From G963667675 sp965197565 (GTDB taxonomy: Bacteria > Chloroflexota > Dehalococcoidia > Lucifugimonadales > UBA3495), in NCBI GenBank assembly GCA_965197565.1, contig CBDANK010000004.1:248001-312000 (forward strand): DNA of 64,000 nucleotides. Reading direction: 5' to 3'. The notes under the pieces were generated by a model, which was not told where the DNA came from, searched no databases, and saw nothing but the letters and a program-made list of their open reading frames with translations. The position numbers and the translations under genes were made by a program. Shown piece after piece: positions 1 to 8,170 of this stretch. Every line of letters begins with the position of its first letter. The stretch's first letter is position 1.

Positions 1-930
1 TGTGTAGGCGTCCACGCCGTCGATCCGGGTCAGATCCACTCCGGTCATCCGGTACAACTGGCTCTGGACATCGAAGCCGGGCGCGTTCTTCTGATTGCCC
101 CTCTTGCCGTTGGGAGCCGGAGGTTCGCCGTCGCTGCGGTCTTCAAATCCGGCCAGTTGGGCTTCAATCTCCCGGTCGCACTCGGCTATCTTGCCCTGGT
201 AAACCCGGTACAGTTCCACAGCTTGGGTCAGCTGGAAGAGGTGCTCATCCCGCCAGTGCCCCCGCAGCGATCGGGCTATGGTCGCCTCGTCCGCCTTGAT
301 CCGTCGGTCGCGCAGCCGGGCCAGCCTGCGGGGATTCCTCTCGCCTCTCACTATGGCCTCGATGATGTCCATGCCGGTCTTGCCCGTGATGTCGCTGATG
401 ACGTGCTGTAGCTTCACGTTCATCTCGGTCAGCGCCTTCTGCATGTGCTGGACGTGATGAGAGGCGTATTCCACCAGCATGGCCCGCTGCCGCAGGTAGC
501 TGCGCAGGCGGCGTATATCCTCGTCAGGCCGAAAGGCCCCGGACAGCAGCCCGTAGGTGTGCAGCTGTTGCAGCCACTGGCAGTCCACCACGTCGCTCTT
601 GCGACCCGGCACATTCTTGATGCGTCTGGGGTCCACCAGCATCACCTGGAAGCCCCGTTCTTCCAGCACCCCGAACAACGGTATCCAGTACACGCCGGTG
701 GACTCCATGGCCACGGTTGCCACGCCGCATTCAGTAAGCCAGTCCGCCAAGCGATACAGGTCCGCAGTGAAAGCCTCGAACTCTTGCACCGGCTGTTCCG
801 AGCGATCAGCGGGAACCGCCACGAAATGGCTGGAGGCGCCCACGTCAATGCCCGCCGAATTAAGGTTCAGCTGGGACAACTCCGCCGGTTTCGTGCTGCT
901 CTTGCCTCGGTTCATCACCGCCTCCGCCAT
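1..930 (-). CDS. IS110-family transposase (3' end outside window)
   Basis: DEDD-type recombinase of the IS110 family, which moves its element by an RNA-guided, site-specific reaction. Reading inward from the ATG at 930, 310 codons are open to the window edge. The four acidic residues expected of the family are visible: D29 in GIDVGAS, E76 in MESTGVYW, and D113 and D116 in RKSDVVDCQW. The C-terminal serine domain lies off the window, so whether the enzyme is intact cannot be judged. A second in-frame ATG at 915 is an equally possible start. The element sits directly against the truncated ATPase gene on its right and probably interrupts it. The family call is firm; the subgroup is not resolved. 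Confidence 0.9.
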   Translation of the reverse strand, partial: MAEAVMNRGKSSTKPAELSQLNLNSAGIDVGASSHFVAVPADRSEQPVQEFEAFTADLYRLADWLTECGVATVAMESTGVYWIPLFGVLEERGFQVMLVDPRRIKNVPGRKSDVVDCQWLQQLHTYGLLSGAFRPDEDIRRLRSYLRQRAMLVEYASHHVQHMQKALTEMNVKLQHVISDITGKTGMDIIEAIVRGERNPRRLARLRDRRIKADEATIARSLRGHWRDEHLFQLTQAVELYRVYQGKIAECDREIEAQLAGFEDRSDGEPPAPNGKRGNQKNAPGFDVQSQLYRMTGVDLTRIDGVDAYT

Positions 931-1170
931 TGCCGTGTAGGCCCATCGCCGGAGGGAGTCGCGAACTGTAGACAATCTCCCCAACGGGATCGCCCCGACC
1001 GGAGCGTCACCAATGATGCCGTCGCAAGTCTCCCAGACCATGCTCTCACCCGGGCAATGCGCACCAGTGTCCACTCGGCCTCAATCCGGACGACAGGCCT
1101 CATCGTGAGCCTACACCACTTGCGGGGCTGTCCAGTTAGTCGCCTCTGCACGGCCCGGATACGAGCATAA
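931..1170. mobile_element. Non-coding end of the first IS110 element
   Basis: This 240 bp stretch lies 5' of the transposase and carries no credible gene. In IS110 elements the non-coding end beside the transposase start can encode the bridge RNA, and this is the place to look for one; I could not fold it. The element boundary is not defined because IS110 lacks clear terminal inverted repeats. It must lie near 1171-1257, where the interrupted ATPase frame opens. Confidence 0.45.
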
Positions 1171-2439
1171 CATTGCTCTCACTTAGCTACTTGTCCGATT
1201 TTCCGGGTCCACCTCACTATCCGTCTGACCGTTCAGCAACTCCTAGGTGAACAGGAATTGGTCCTGGATGGCTCATCGCTGGATGAACTGGAACATTCTC
1301 TGAAAGAGACGGAAGAAGGATTCGAGGCGAGCCAGTCCAAATTAAACGTTGTAAGGTCTGCCCTCCAATACTTTGAGGTTGCTGAGGGTGAATCGGATCA
1401 TGAGACCTGCCCATCCTGCAACACCCAATTCCAGTTAGGAGAATTGAGAACGATATTGCTGGACTGGGAATCTAGCGGAGACAAGGCAACCAATGAACTG
1501 TTGGACCGACGAGACGCTCTGAGAGAACGAATATCTGCAGCCAAACAATTGGCAGATCAAACACAGGCCCATGAGACACAGATCACCAAGCACCAAGGCG
1601 ACTTGGCTACTGCCCTAGAACATGGACAGGATGCATTTGGCCTGCCGTCCCCGGTTACATCCGATTCACTCCAAGTTTATTTCGAAGAAGTCCGCAAAAG
1701 TTGTGAGGAATTGGGCCACGCGCTAAGTTCCCGTGAGGAAGCTTATGATGATTGGAAGACGCGGATAGATAATGTTAGGCGAGAGGTGCAGTTCCGTAGA
1801 TTCCTTAACCAAAAGACCAGGCTGCAACGTCTGTACGACAGAGACTATGCGGCCTTGCACGACAACCTCAAAGAAATGAGCGACTTGCGTAATATCGTCG
1901 ATGAAACCCGTGGGTTGCTCAATTCACATTTGCGAGAGCGCCTGCAAAAGGACCTTCCACCAGTGGGGGAGGAGATGACAGAAGTCTACCTCCGGCTGAC
2001 CGGCAACCCAACTTTCGACTCAATCAGTATTCGGCAGGGTGGAAACGCAGACGACCCTATCACCCTCGAGATGCGCGTGTCTTCCACCCACGGGTCTGGA
2101 AATTGGGGAGTGGGGCAGGGGGTCCTTAACGGTCAAGCACAGAATGCAATCGGGTTGGTTCCGTACTTTGTTTTTTCGCGCTACCAAGACAGCCCACTGC
2201 TCGACCTGTTGTTGCTGGACGACCCTACGCAGGCATTCGACAATGATAAGGTCAGCCTGCTCTTGAAAGAATTGTCCGAGGCAACCAACCATGCTCACCT
2301 GTTCGTTGCGACTCACGAGGAAGACAAGTTTCTCCCGGTGCTGAAAGACCATTTCGTAAAGGACGACGTCAAGGCATACAGAGCACTGGGCATCGGCGTC
2401 GACGGCCCTCTATTTGAAGATGTCCCAATACCCGTATGA
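1171..2439 (+). pseudogene. Rad50/SMC-like zinc-hook ATPase, 5'-truncated
   Basis: C-terminal half of a Rad50/RloC-like AAA ATPase acting on DNA ends. The frame is open from 1171; the first usable start is TTG at 1258. Numbered from there, a zinc-hook motif CPSC lies at residues 51-54 and is followed by long heptad-rich coiled coil (about 60-240). The C-terminal head has an ABC-signature-like VLNGQAQNAIGL, a Walker B LLLLDDPTQAF and an H-loop ATHEED. The N-terminal head with Walker A and the first coiled-coil arm are missing, and the IS110 element sits exactly where they should be. The remnant cannot bind ATP as it stands unless the other half is supplied from beyond the IS. The next gene overlaps its end by 20 bp, which suggests translational coupling in the original operon. 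Confidence 0.75.
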
Positions 2440-2947
2440 CGCTGCCAGACTATTGGAGAGTCTGAGGCAGGAAGCAGGTGCTGAAAAGTACGGTCCTGTA
2501 ATTCAGGCTCTCCTCGCGCACGTCTTACTGCGATTTGGTGGCAAGGTGCTGGAGATCAATCACCCAGGCCACCCGGACATCCGCGCCGTCCTAGGAGGAC
2601 TCCGGTACAACATTGAAGTGGAGACAGCGACCAGAAAAACACTACCACGACAGCTTGAGAAGCGAGACCTTGACGTGTTGTTGGTTAATCAGGAGGACGA
2701 GAGAGGCTACTACTGTGTTTTGGATTTTGGCCCTCCCGTTTCGTGGTTCTGCGTCAATGCGGCAGCCTTGGGTAAGAGAGCCAAGGGAAGTCTGCGGATG
2801 TCGTTGCTGAGGAGCTATTGCGATCGTGATTTTTCAGAAGATTGCACCCTTGAGTTCTCAAAACTTGTGGTAGCTCAAGGAAGAGCACTGTATTGGCTCT
2901 CCTATCAACAACTTCGGGGCGAGGCTCTGAACTCCAAAGGAAGATGA
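2420..2947 (+). CDS. Small PD-(D/E)XK-like protein coupled to the ATPase
   Basis: A 175-residue protein I do not recognise by name. The ATG at 2420 lies inside the last codons of the ATPase gene (stop at 2439), a layout typical of coupled partners. A TTG at 2414 is also in frame. The segment GHPDIRA followed about 12 residues later by NIEVETATRK places D53 and E66-x-E68 (with K73 nearby) on what look like successive beta strands, as in PD-(D/E)XK nucleases, with a possible helix-borne glutamate at E45. The usual catalytic Lys is not at its canonical place, so nuclease activity is an inference. With the ATPase it would make a two-gene DNA-processing or anti-phage module, now broken by IS110. 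Confidence 0.55.
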   Translation: MSQYPYDAARLLESLRQEAGAEKYGPVIQALLAHVLLRFGGKVLEINHPGHPDIRAVLGGLRYNIEVETATRKTLPRQLEKRDLDVLLVNQEDERGYYCVLDFGPPVSWFCVNAAALGKRAKGSLRMSLLRSYCDRDFSEDCTLEFSKLVVAQGRALYWLSYQQLRGEALNSKGR

Positions 2948-3396
2948 TTAAGGCGGACCCACCTGTGAAGACTCGAAGACCTTGAGATTGTCAGGTGCTC
3001 CGTCTAGAAGTAAACAACCCAGTCAAAGGTTTGTAATACAGTACCGCTTGGCCCACCTGAGAAGAATCGAACCGTTCATCGGGCTTGGCGATACGTTCGG
3101 GTACGCGGGAACGACGTGATACACCCATTTGTGAGTCCGCTTTACCGACCTGGCTTGAATGGACCCAAATCAACCGCCCACGCGTATCTCAGGTTTCCGT
3201 GTCTATTGTGTCCGTCGAATGAAGGTTCTCGATCTTGTCAGGTTTGGTGACACTACGCAGATTCTGTAGCAGCCCCGCGTGGCTAGCACTGCAGAATCCT
3301 ATGGCATCAGTTTGATCAGACCCGGCGGACGCTCGCGATAAGACAAGTCAGTGGTGCTGATGGGGTAAAATGTATCGGTAAGGAGTGGGCATCGAC
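2948..3396. other. Intergenic, holds one direct-repeat copy
   Basis: No credible gene in about 450 bp. It contains the left copy of a 96 bp direct repeat (3154-3249) and, just before the next gene, an AGGAG ribosome-binding site at 3381-3385. Confidence 0.6.
3154..3249 (+). repeat. 96 bp direct repeat, left copy
   Basis: About 85 percent identical by eye to 5592-5687, same orientation. Both copies share the cores TCCGTGTC and GTGTCCGTCGAATGAAGGTT. In both copies one plus-strand frame can be read to the same stop, and on the minus strand a conserved segment reading NLHSTDTIDTE is seen. It may be the tail of a duplicated gene or an end of a lost element. Confidence 0.7.
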
Positions 3397-3795
3397 ATGG
3401 AATTCACATTCACGAACGAAATCAACCTGCCTGGCCTCATTGGACTCGTCGGTTGGGTCATAGGGTTCTTCGTTGGAGCCGGTTGGCTCAAACGCCGCTA
3501 TGCCAATCGCCTAGAATCGGATCCCATGCGTATCTTTCAGTCGAACATAGCCGACTTGGAGACGATAGCGCGCCTGATGGAGAACAGCGAATCACGATAC
3601 TTTACTCGCGAACATGATGGCTCGGACGATGCCCTGGCTAGCGCCAGAATCGCCGAAGTGATGGCTGACTACAGAATTCGAGACATGATCTACAATGGCT
3701 GGTTGATCTCCTGCCGGGATGCGAATCAGCGCAAGGCAAAGCCCTATCTCCACATCAGGCCTGTGCCTGGTCTATATGTTGTTGATCCTCGCTAG
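3397..3795 (+). CDS. Small single-pass membrane protein
   Basis: A 132-residue protein of unknown family. An AGGAG site at 3381-3385 precedes the ATG at 3397 by 11 bases; a GTG at 3385 is in frame but overlaps that site. Residues 13-30 form one glycine-rich transmembrane helix (GLIGLVGWVIGFFVGAGW), followed by a basic stop-transfer KRR and a soluble, mildly acidic cytoplasmic part of about 100 residues with no motif I know. It stands alone between a direct repeat and an HsdR scrap, inside what looks like a decayed defence island, so a role in defence is possible but not shown. Confidence 0.55.
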   Translation: MEFTFTNEINLPGLIGLVGWVIGFFVGAGWLKRRYANRLESDPMRIFQSNIADLETIARLMENSESRYFTREHDGSDDALASARIAEVMADYRIRDMIYNGWLISCRDANQRKAKPYLHIRPVPGLYVVDPR

Positions 3796-3818
3796 CTGGT
3801 GTCGGAGGGGGGACAGTC

Positions 3819-3890
3819 AAGGCTGCCGGCCTGGACAAGCCCGAAATCTGGGTGCTGTAGGACGAGTTCCTGTCCAAGGTGCGCGGCGAG
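3819..3890 (+). pseudogene. Remnant of type I restriction HsdR C-terminus
   Basis: One plus-strand frame reads AAGLDKPEIWVL, stop, DEFLSKVRGEGL. This matches the characteristic end of type I restriction R subunits (kkaGLeKPdisiLsdEFLaeVrg). The amber codon is at 3858-3860 and the frame dissolves after 3890. Nothing else of hsdR, hsdM or hsdS is present. The call rests on a 24-residue match from memory. Confidence 0.45.
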
Positions 3891-4000
3891 GGTCTCATAT
3901 ACCCCATTTGCCCAGCCACTCGTCCGCGATCTGAAAGTGAGGGTGCTGCATGTGTCGCGCACCTTCTTGTCCTAGTTTGTAAACGTCCAGAGTCTCATCA

Positions 4001-4684
4001 ATGAAGCCTTGGCAGTTGATCGGCCGGGCCCAAACCCCTGGCGGAGGAGCGGAGCTCGTTTTGTACCAACGTGACTCTGAGTTCTCGCTCAGAGCGGATA
4101 ACCTGGAACTCATGAACAGCCGGGTTTATGGGTCAGAAGAAGCCGTGGCCAGACTGGGCTGTCAGAACTTGGCAAAACGGCCGAGGGCCCGCGTTCTGAT
4201 TGGCGGTCTGGGAATGGGCTACTCGGTGAGAACGGCGCTGGACATCCTTGGCGAGGATGCCCGGGTGGTGGTCGCGGAGCTGGTGCCAGCCGTGGTTGAA
4301 TGGAACCGGGGAGTGCTTGCCGATTTGGCCGGCCGACCTCTTGACGACCGCCGGACTGAACTCCATGAAGCCGACGTTGTCCAGTTGATAACGGCCGCCA
4401 GAGGTGACTACGATGCCATCATGCTTGATGTCGACAATGGCGCGGAGGCGATGGTCCGAAAGGGCAACAACTGGCTTTACAGCCTGCCGGGGCTGACTGC
4501 CACCTACGCGGCGTTGCGGCGCGGCGGGGTATTGGCGATATGGTCTGCCGGTTCTCAACCGCCATTCGTCAGACGTTTGCGCCGTGCCGGCTTCGAGGTG
4601 GATGAAGTCAAGGTGCGGGCGCGTGGTGGAAGCAGCCGCAAGGGAGGCGCACTTCATGTCGTCTGGGTTGCCACGCGCGGTTGA
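4001..4684 (+). CDS. Spermidine-synthase-like SAM-dependent enzyme
   Basis: A 227-residue class I Rossmann protein of the spermidine synthase (SpeE) family. The nucleotide-binding loop IGGLGMGYS is at residues 67-75, the acidic end of the second strand is AELVPAVVEWNRG (E93), and YDAIMLDVDNG near 136-146 corresponds to the strand that carries catalytic Asp in true SpeE. It lacks the long N-terminal beta domain of polyamine synthases, so substrate cannot be assigned; many short homologues are probable methyltransferases. It is flanked by unrelated genes and has no strong ribosome-binding site before the ATG. The fold call is good; polyamine function is doubtful. Confidence 0.75.
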   Translation: MKPWQLIGRAQTPGGGAELVLYQRDSEFSLRADNLELMNSRVYGSEEAVARLGCQNLAKRPRARVLIGGLGMGYSVRTALDILGEDARVVVAELVPAVVEWNRGVLADLAGRPLDDRRTELHEADVVQLITAARGDYDAIMLDVDNGAEAMVRKGNNWLYSLPGLTATYAALRRGGVLAIWSAGSQPPFVRRLRRAGFEVDEVKVRARGGSSRKGGALHVVWVATRG

Positions 4685-4789
4685 TGGAGGACAGCGTTGA
4701 ATGGTGCTGGCACGGTGTCGCTGTTCAGGGAAAATGTCGTCCGATCATGCATCGAACCGTATCGCGGGAGCATTTCAGGAGGAAAGTTA

Positions 4790-5509
4790 ATGTCTGCTGA
4801 GTTCAGACGACGCCACATGAGAGTGATTGAGTTGAACGAAAACGACGTTGCATCTCACATACGAATGAACCATGGTCGTGAGCTTGAAGTTGTCGATGCC
4901 GCCCTCGACCAGATTCTCCAGGGCTTAGATGCCTTCGCCCATGTGAAGCAACGACCAGATAGCCGACTGGAAGATGCCCAAATGTTCCTTGCCGTGAGAA
5001 GTTTCAATTCACTGCACATTGCCAGACAGTTATTGGAACGCGGCTACTACCAGCAAGCGTCGGCACTGGTACGGATGGTCATGGAGGACCAGGTTGTTGC
5101 AGAAGACGCAGAAACCCATCCTCCAACGTTGGACGCCCTACTCGATGATAAAGGATCTATCAGCAGTGGAGACCTGACCTATGGCAAAATGGCTGAACGA
5201 ATTTCACCCGAAGCCAAAAAAGCGTGGGATGAGAAATACGGAGACCTCAGCGAAAGAGCCGCACACCCACGGCGTCTGAGCCTGTTGTTTCTCACAACTG
5301 TACGGCGGACTGTACGCCCTGGTGGTCACTACGATGAAATACAAGTGAAGTTGACGATCCTCTATCTCCTAGAGCAACTTGGACAGGTGTTACGTACAGT
5401 TGGTCTCCTGACTGCGAATGTAGGATCCCCTTGGGGTGAAGGAGCTAGGCCGGCACTCAGGGATATGACGGCTCTCTATCGAGAATTAGCTCAGCTCCGG
5501 ACGGCCTAG
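4790..5509 (+). CDS. Unrecognised helical protein
   Basis: A 239-residue soluble protein with no family I recognise. The ATG at 4790 is chosen because AGGAGG lies at 4778-4783, six bases upstream; a longer frame back to 4697 has no such site. The sequence is mostly amphipathic helices, with LHIARQLLERGYYQQASALVR at about 78-98 reminiscent of DUF5677-like proteins that describe surface-exposed helical repeats. No catalytic signature or membrane segment is visible. It ends 82 bp before the right copy of the 96 bp direct repeat, so it shares the repeat-bounded segment with the membrane protein, the HsdR scrap and the SpeE-like gene. Confidence 0.65.
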   Translation: MSAEFRRRHMRVIELNENDVASHIRMNHGRELEVVDAALDQILQGLDAFAHVKQRPDSRLEDAQMFLAVRSFNSLHIARQLLERGYYQQASALVRMVMEDQVVAEDAETHPPTLDALLDDKGSISSGDLTYGKMAERISPEAKKAWDEKYGDLSERAAHPRRLSLLFLTTVRRTVRPGGHYDEIQVKLTILYLLEQLGQVLRTVGLLTANVGSPWGEGARPALRDMTALYRELAQLRTA

Positions 5510-5591
5510 CCGGGTTCGGTACCTAGGCTGCGCGCCACGCCGTTCCCTACGGCCCCACCCTCTCCGGCAGGGCACACTACTGTCCAGCAAT

Positions 5592-5687
5592 CTCGAATGG
5601 ACCCAGATCGACCGCCCACGAGTACTTAAGCTTTCCGTGTCGATTGTGTCCGTCGAATGAAGGTTCTTGATTTTATCCAGTTTGGTG
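5592..5687 (+). repeat. 96 bp direct repeat, right copy
   Basis: Partner of 3154-3249, same strand, closing a 2.4 kb segment. Here both the plus-strand tail and a minus-strand frame beginning STKLDKIKN stay open through the repeat. Confidence 0.7.
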
Positions 5688-5702
5688 GACATCTGCCGCC
5701 AG

Positions 5703-6735
5703 CTAATCCAGAACCCTGACCAGCTTCTGCATCGACCGCAGCTCGCGGGGTGGTGCCATGTGCCGGCCGTAGTCGGTCCAAGACACCTCCGCCACGTACA
5801 GGTCTCCCCTGGAGTCCACGGCTATCCCGTGGGGGGAATAGAACCGCCCCGATTGGTCGCCGTAGCTCTCCCGCCCGACCCTGGCCAGGACCTTGCCCTT
5901 GGTGTCCATCACTGTCACGTGGGGGCCGAGATCGGTGCCGATGTCGTTGGTGGCGATCCCGCAGAAGTACTCGCCGATATATATCAGTTCCTCGCCCGCC
6001 CGGTCGCCGATGCAGATGGCGGCGGCGCGGGAGAGGTTGCCCCACTGGGTCTCGTATTTCCCACCGGAGCTGAAGACCTGGATGCGATGGTTCTCGCGGT
6101 CGGCGACGTATACCCAGCCATCGTTGTCTACCTCGACGTTGTGGACGATGTTGAACTGGCCGTCCCCGGTGCCCGATTCGCCCCACGAGAAGAGGAGCTT
6201 GCCCTCGGGTGAGTACTTGTGCACCCTGGCGTTGGAATAGCCGTCGGCCACGTAGAATTCTCCGGTACGCCGGTCAAAAGCCACGTGGGCGGGAACGCTG
6301 AACGGTTCGCCGCTCATCCTGGGGCTGGGCTTGTGGGGCGTACCGAGGGTCATCAGCAGCTCGCCGTCGGGCGTGAACTGCCGGACCGTGCTGTCGCCGT
6401 TGTCCACGCAGAAGACGGTGTCGTCCGGCGCGATGGTCACGCCGTGGGGGTTGGCGAAGACCCCATCGCCCCACGCGCAGCAGGTTGCCATGGGTGTCGA
6501 ACACGAGCATCGGTATGGTACCGCGGTTGAAGACGTAGACTTGGTCCTTCGAGTCCACCGCGACGGCCGTTCCTTCCCTGTAGACGCACCCTTCGGGAAG
6601 CTGGCCCCAGTTCTCGCCCGAGACCCGGTAGTGGAAGCCGTTCTCGCCGATCACGACCGGCCTGGCCTTTTCACCCTCGTTCCCGTGTCCCTCGGCGCGC
6701 AGGCCGTACTCCCAGTCCTGTTCCTTGTCGACCAT
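5703..6735 (-). pseudogene. NHL/six-bladed beta-propeller protein, frameshifted
   Basis: A cytoplasmic NHL-repeat propeller of the peptidyl-alpha-hydroxyglycine lyase-like/SMP-30 superfamily. Translation starts at ATG 6735 behind AAGGAGG, and runs to about 6480 ending FDTHGNLLR. The homologous continuation, WGDGVFANPHGVTIAPDD, is in the next frame. One extra base near 6472-6480 (in GCGTGGGG) would explain it: removing it restores LLRWGDGVFANPHG. Downstream blades are regular (HVAFDRRTGEFYVADGYSN, VEVDNDGWVYVADRENHRI, GIAVDSRGDLYVAEVSW). There is no signal peptide. Either a recent mutation or a sequencing indel. It lies 89 bp after the epimerase gene on the same strand, so the two may be cotranscribed. 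Ligand unknown. Confidence 0.8.
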
Positions 6736-6824
6736 CTTCCTGACCTCCTTGAATCTGCGCCGGCGGGTGCAGCGGCATAGGGAATATATCACACGGTCTG
6801 CCGGGCGTCCGCCGGCGCCGGCCT

Positions 6825-7655
6825 TTACCGCCAGTCGTAGCGAGGTCTCCAGGCCAGCAGTCGCTGCGCCTTTTCAGTACTGATTACGCTGGCGGTGCCG
6901 CTCAGCCCTTCCCGTATCTCCACCCGGTCGCCAAAGTTGTTCTTGACCAGGTCAATCGTAGGCTCTTTGAATCGGCTGGAGGGCTGGGCGAGCATGAAAG
7001 CTTCATACTCCCCTATCTCCGCATCCAACGCCAGCACGTGAGCCTCGGCCACGTCCCTGGCATCAGCGTAGGCCCACATCACCAGCGTCAGGGGATTCTC
7101 TGGCGTGGGTACCGGCCAGGGGAACTCCGCTTGGACTTCCGGAAGGGCCACATTGGTAAACCGCAGGCTGACGACCGTGGTGGCCGAATTGCGGGCGATC
7201 ATCCTGCCGATATCTTCTCCAACCTGCTTGGTGAGGCCATAGGGCTCAAAGGGCATCATGGGATGTTCCTCGTCCAATGGCAGGTACAGCGGCACGAAAG
7301 CGCTCCCGTCGTGGGCCCACCCCATGCCGAAGGCGCTGGACGAGAACACCACGCGCCGCAGTCCCAACTCCGCCGCCGACATCATTACGTTGAAGTCGCT
7401 GGTCACGTTATTTTCGAAAATGACCCTCGGGTCTTCCCGCAGCGGCCCGGGGATGGCTCCCATGTGAACGACGGCTTCCGCGCCCTTGAGAACATCCTCC
7501 ACTGCCTTGGCGTCCTGGAGTCTGCAACGCACAAACTCCGCCGGAAGGTCATCGGCAGCCACCTGGTCTGTCGCCAGGATTTCCTTGTTCTGGTCCACCA
7601 GCAACTGCACCACCCGGCGTCCCAGCCTTCCCGCCGCTCCGGTTACTACTATCAT
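6825..7655 (-). CDS. NAD-dependent epimerase/dehydratase (extended SDR)
   Basis: A 276-residue Rossmann enzyme of the extended short-chain dehydrogenase family, acting on a nucleotide sugar or similar hydroxy compound. It has the N-terminal TGAAGRLG cofactor loop (residues 5-12), the ENNVTSDFNV segment, catalytic SSSAFGMG and YGLTK (Tyr/Lys pair near residues 140-144). GGAGGAAAAG immediately precedes the ATG. Closest in layout to short NAD(P)-epimerases such as uronate dehydrogenase-like proteins. It would be transcribed ahead of the frameshifted propeller gene. Substrate cannot be read from the sequence. Confidence 0.88.
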   Translation of the reverse strand: MIVVTGAAGRLGRRVVQLLVDQNKEILATDQVAADDLPAEFVRCRLQDAKAVEDVLKGAEAVVHMGAIPGPLREDPRVIFENNVTSDFNVMMSAAELGLRRVVFSSSAFGMGWAHDGSAFVPLYLPLDEEHPMMPFEPYGLTKQVGEDIGRMIARNSATTVVSLRFTNVALPEVQAEFPWPVPTPENPLTLVMWAYADARDVAEAHVLALDAEIGEYEAFMLAQPSSRFKEPTIDLVKNNFGDRVEIREGLSGTASVISTEKAQRLLAWRPRYDWR

Positions 7656-7722
7656 CTTTTCCTCCGGCCAATTCCTTTGGTTGATGGTTTGACCAGCTCA
7701 CCGCATACGGGTCACCGGAATC

Positions 7723-8103
7723 TCATGGACGGTCAAGTCCGTGGATGCCACAGTAGTCGACCGATGAAGGCGACTGCCAACCTTCCAGTAGTCCCGGAGA
7801 AGGTTGATAAATTTCGACGCCCAAGGGGTGGCAGGTGTCGATGGGATCGTCGGCGTCTTCTCCCCAAACCTGGACCGACAGGTCTCCGTGGGGACATGTG
7901 GAAATGGCGCAAAGCAGGTCTATCTCGGCGAAGAATTCGAAGTAGTCCCCCTGCTTCGCCGGTGAAGGTTTCACGAAGTAACGGTCGTCCCGGGTAAGTC
8001 CGGTCACCTGGAATATGTTGAGCACGTCGTGGACGTCGCTCTCGTTAAGATGGTAGGGAGTGATTGCCCGCACTAGGTTTGAGTGGCAGCAGTAGTCGAA
8101 GGG
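7723..8103 (-). pseudogene. DUF1989 (urea-carboxylase-associated) C-terminal half
   Basis: Only the second half of a DUF1989 protein. DVHDVLNIFQ, GDYFEFFAEIDLLCAIS and HPLGVEIYQ align residue for residue with the intact paralogue at 31383-32000. Similarity continues upstream of the only available start (GTG 8073), through FDYCCHSNLVRAITPYHL, and stops at about 8103, exactly where a 67 bp inverted-repeat element begins. The N-terminal cupin-like half is absent on either side. Intact members occur next to urea carboxylase or amidohydrolases and bind an unknown ligand; this copy is very unlikely to be functional. Confidence 0.75.
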
Positions 8104-8170
8104 TTCCGTTTTCTTGTAGGGTATGCCCTTATCGTACCAGAGGAACCCTATCCTCTATATGCAAACGGAA
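8102..8170. repeat. 67 bp inverted-repeat element, copy 1
   Basis: Arms TTCCGTTT (8104-8111) and AAACGGAA (8163-8170) enclose about 50 bp with inner symmetry TAGGGT/AACCCTA. The arms and the 67 bp span match the element at 14990-15059, while the loops differ. It marks the breakpoint of the DUF1989 gene. Confidence 0.6.

Noticed and set aside
445..1170. Long plus-strand frame opposite the first IS110 transposase
   Set aside because: It mirrors the transposase and its flank, and the minus-strand frame carries the DEDD motifs.
3895..4113. Small minus-strand frame opposite the SpeE-like start
   Set aside because: It overlaps a well-supported gene, and has no ribosome site or recognisable motif.
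5703..6735. Programmed frameshift in the propeller gene
   Set aside because: No slippery site or pseudoknot; the shift is a simple one-base gain and such proteins are not known to use recoding.
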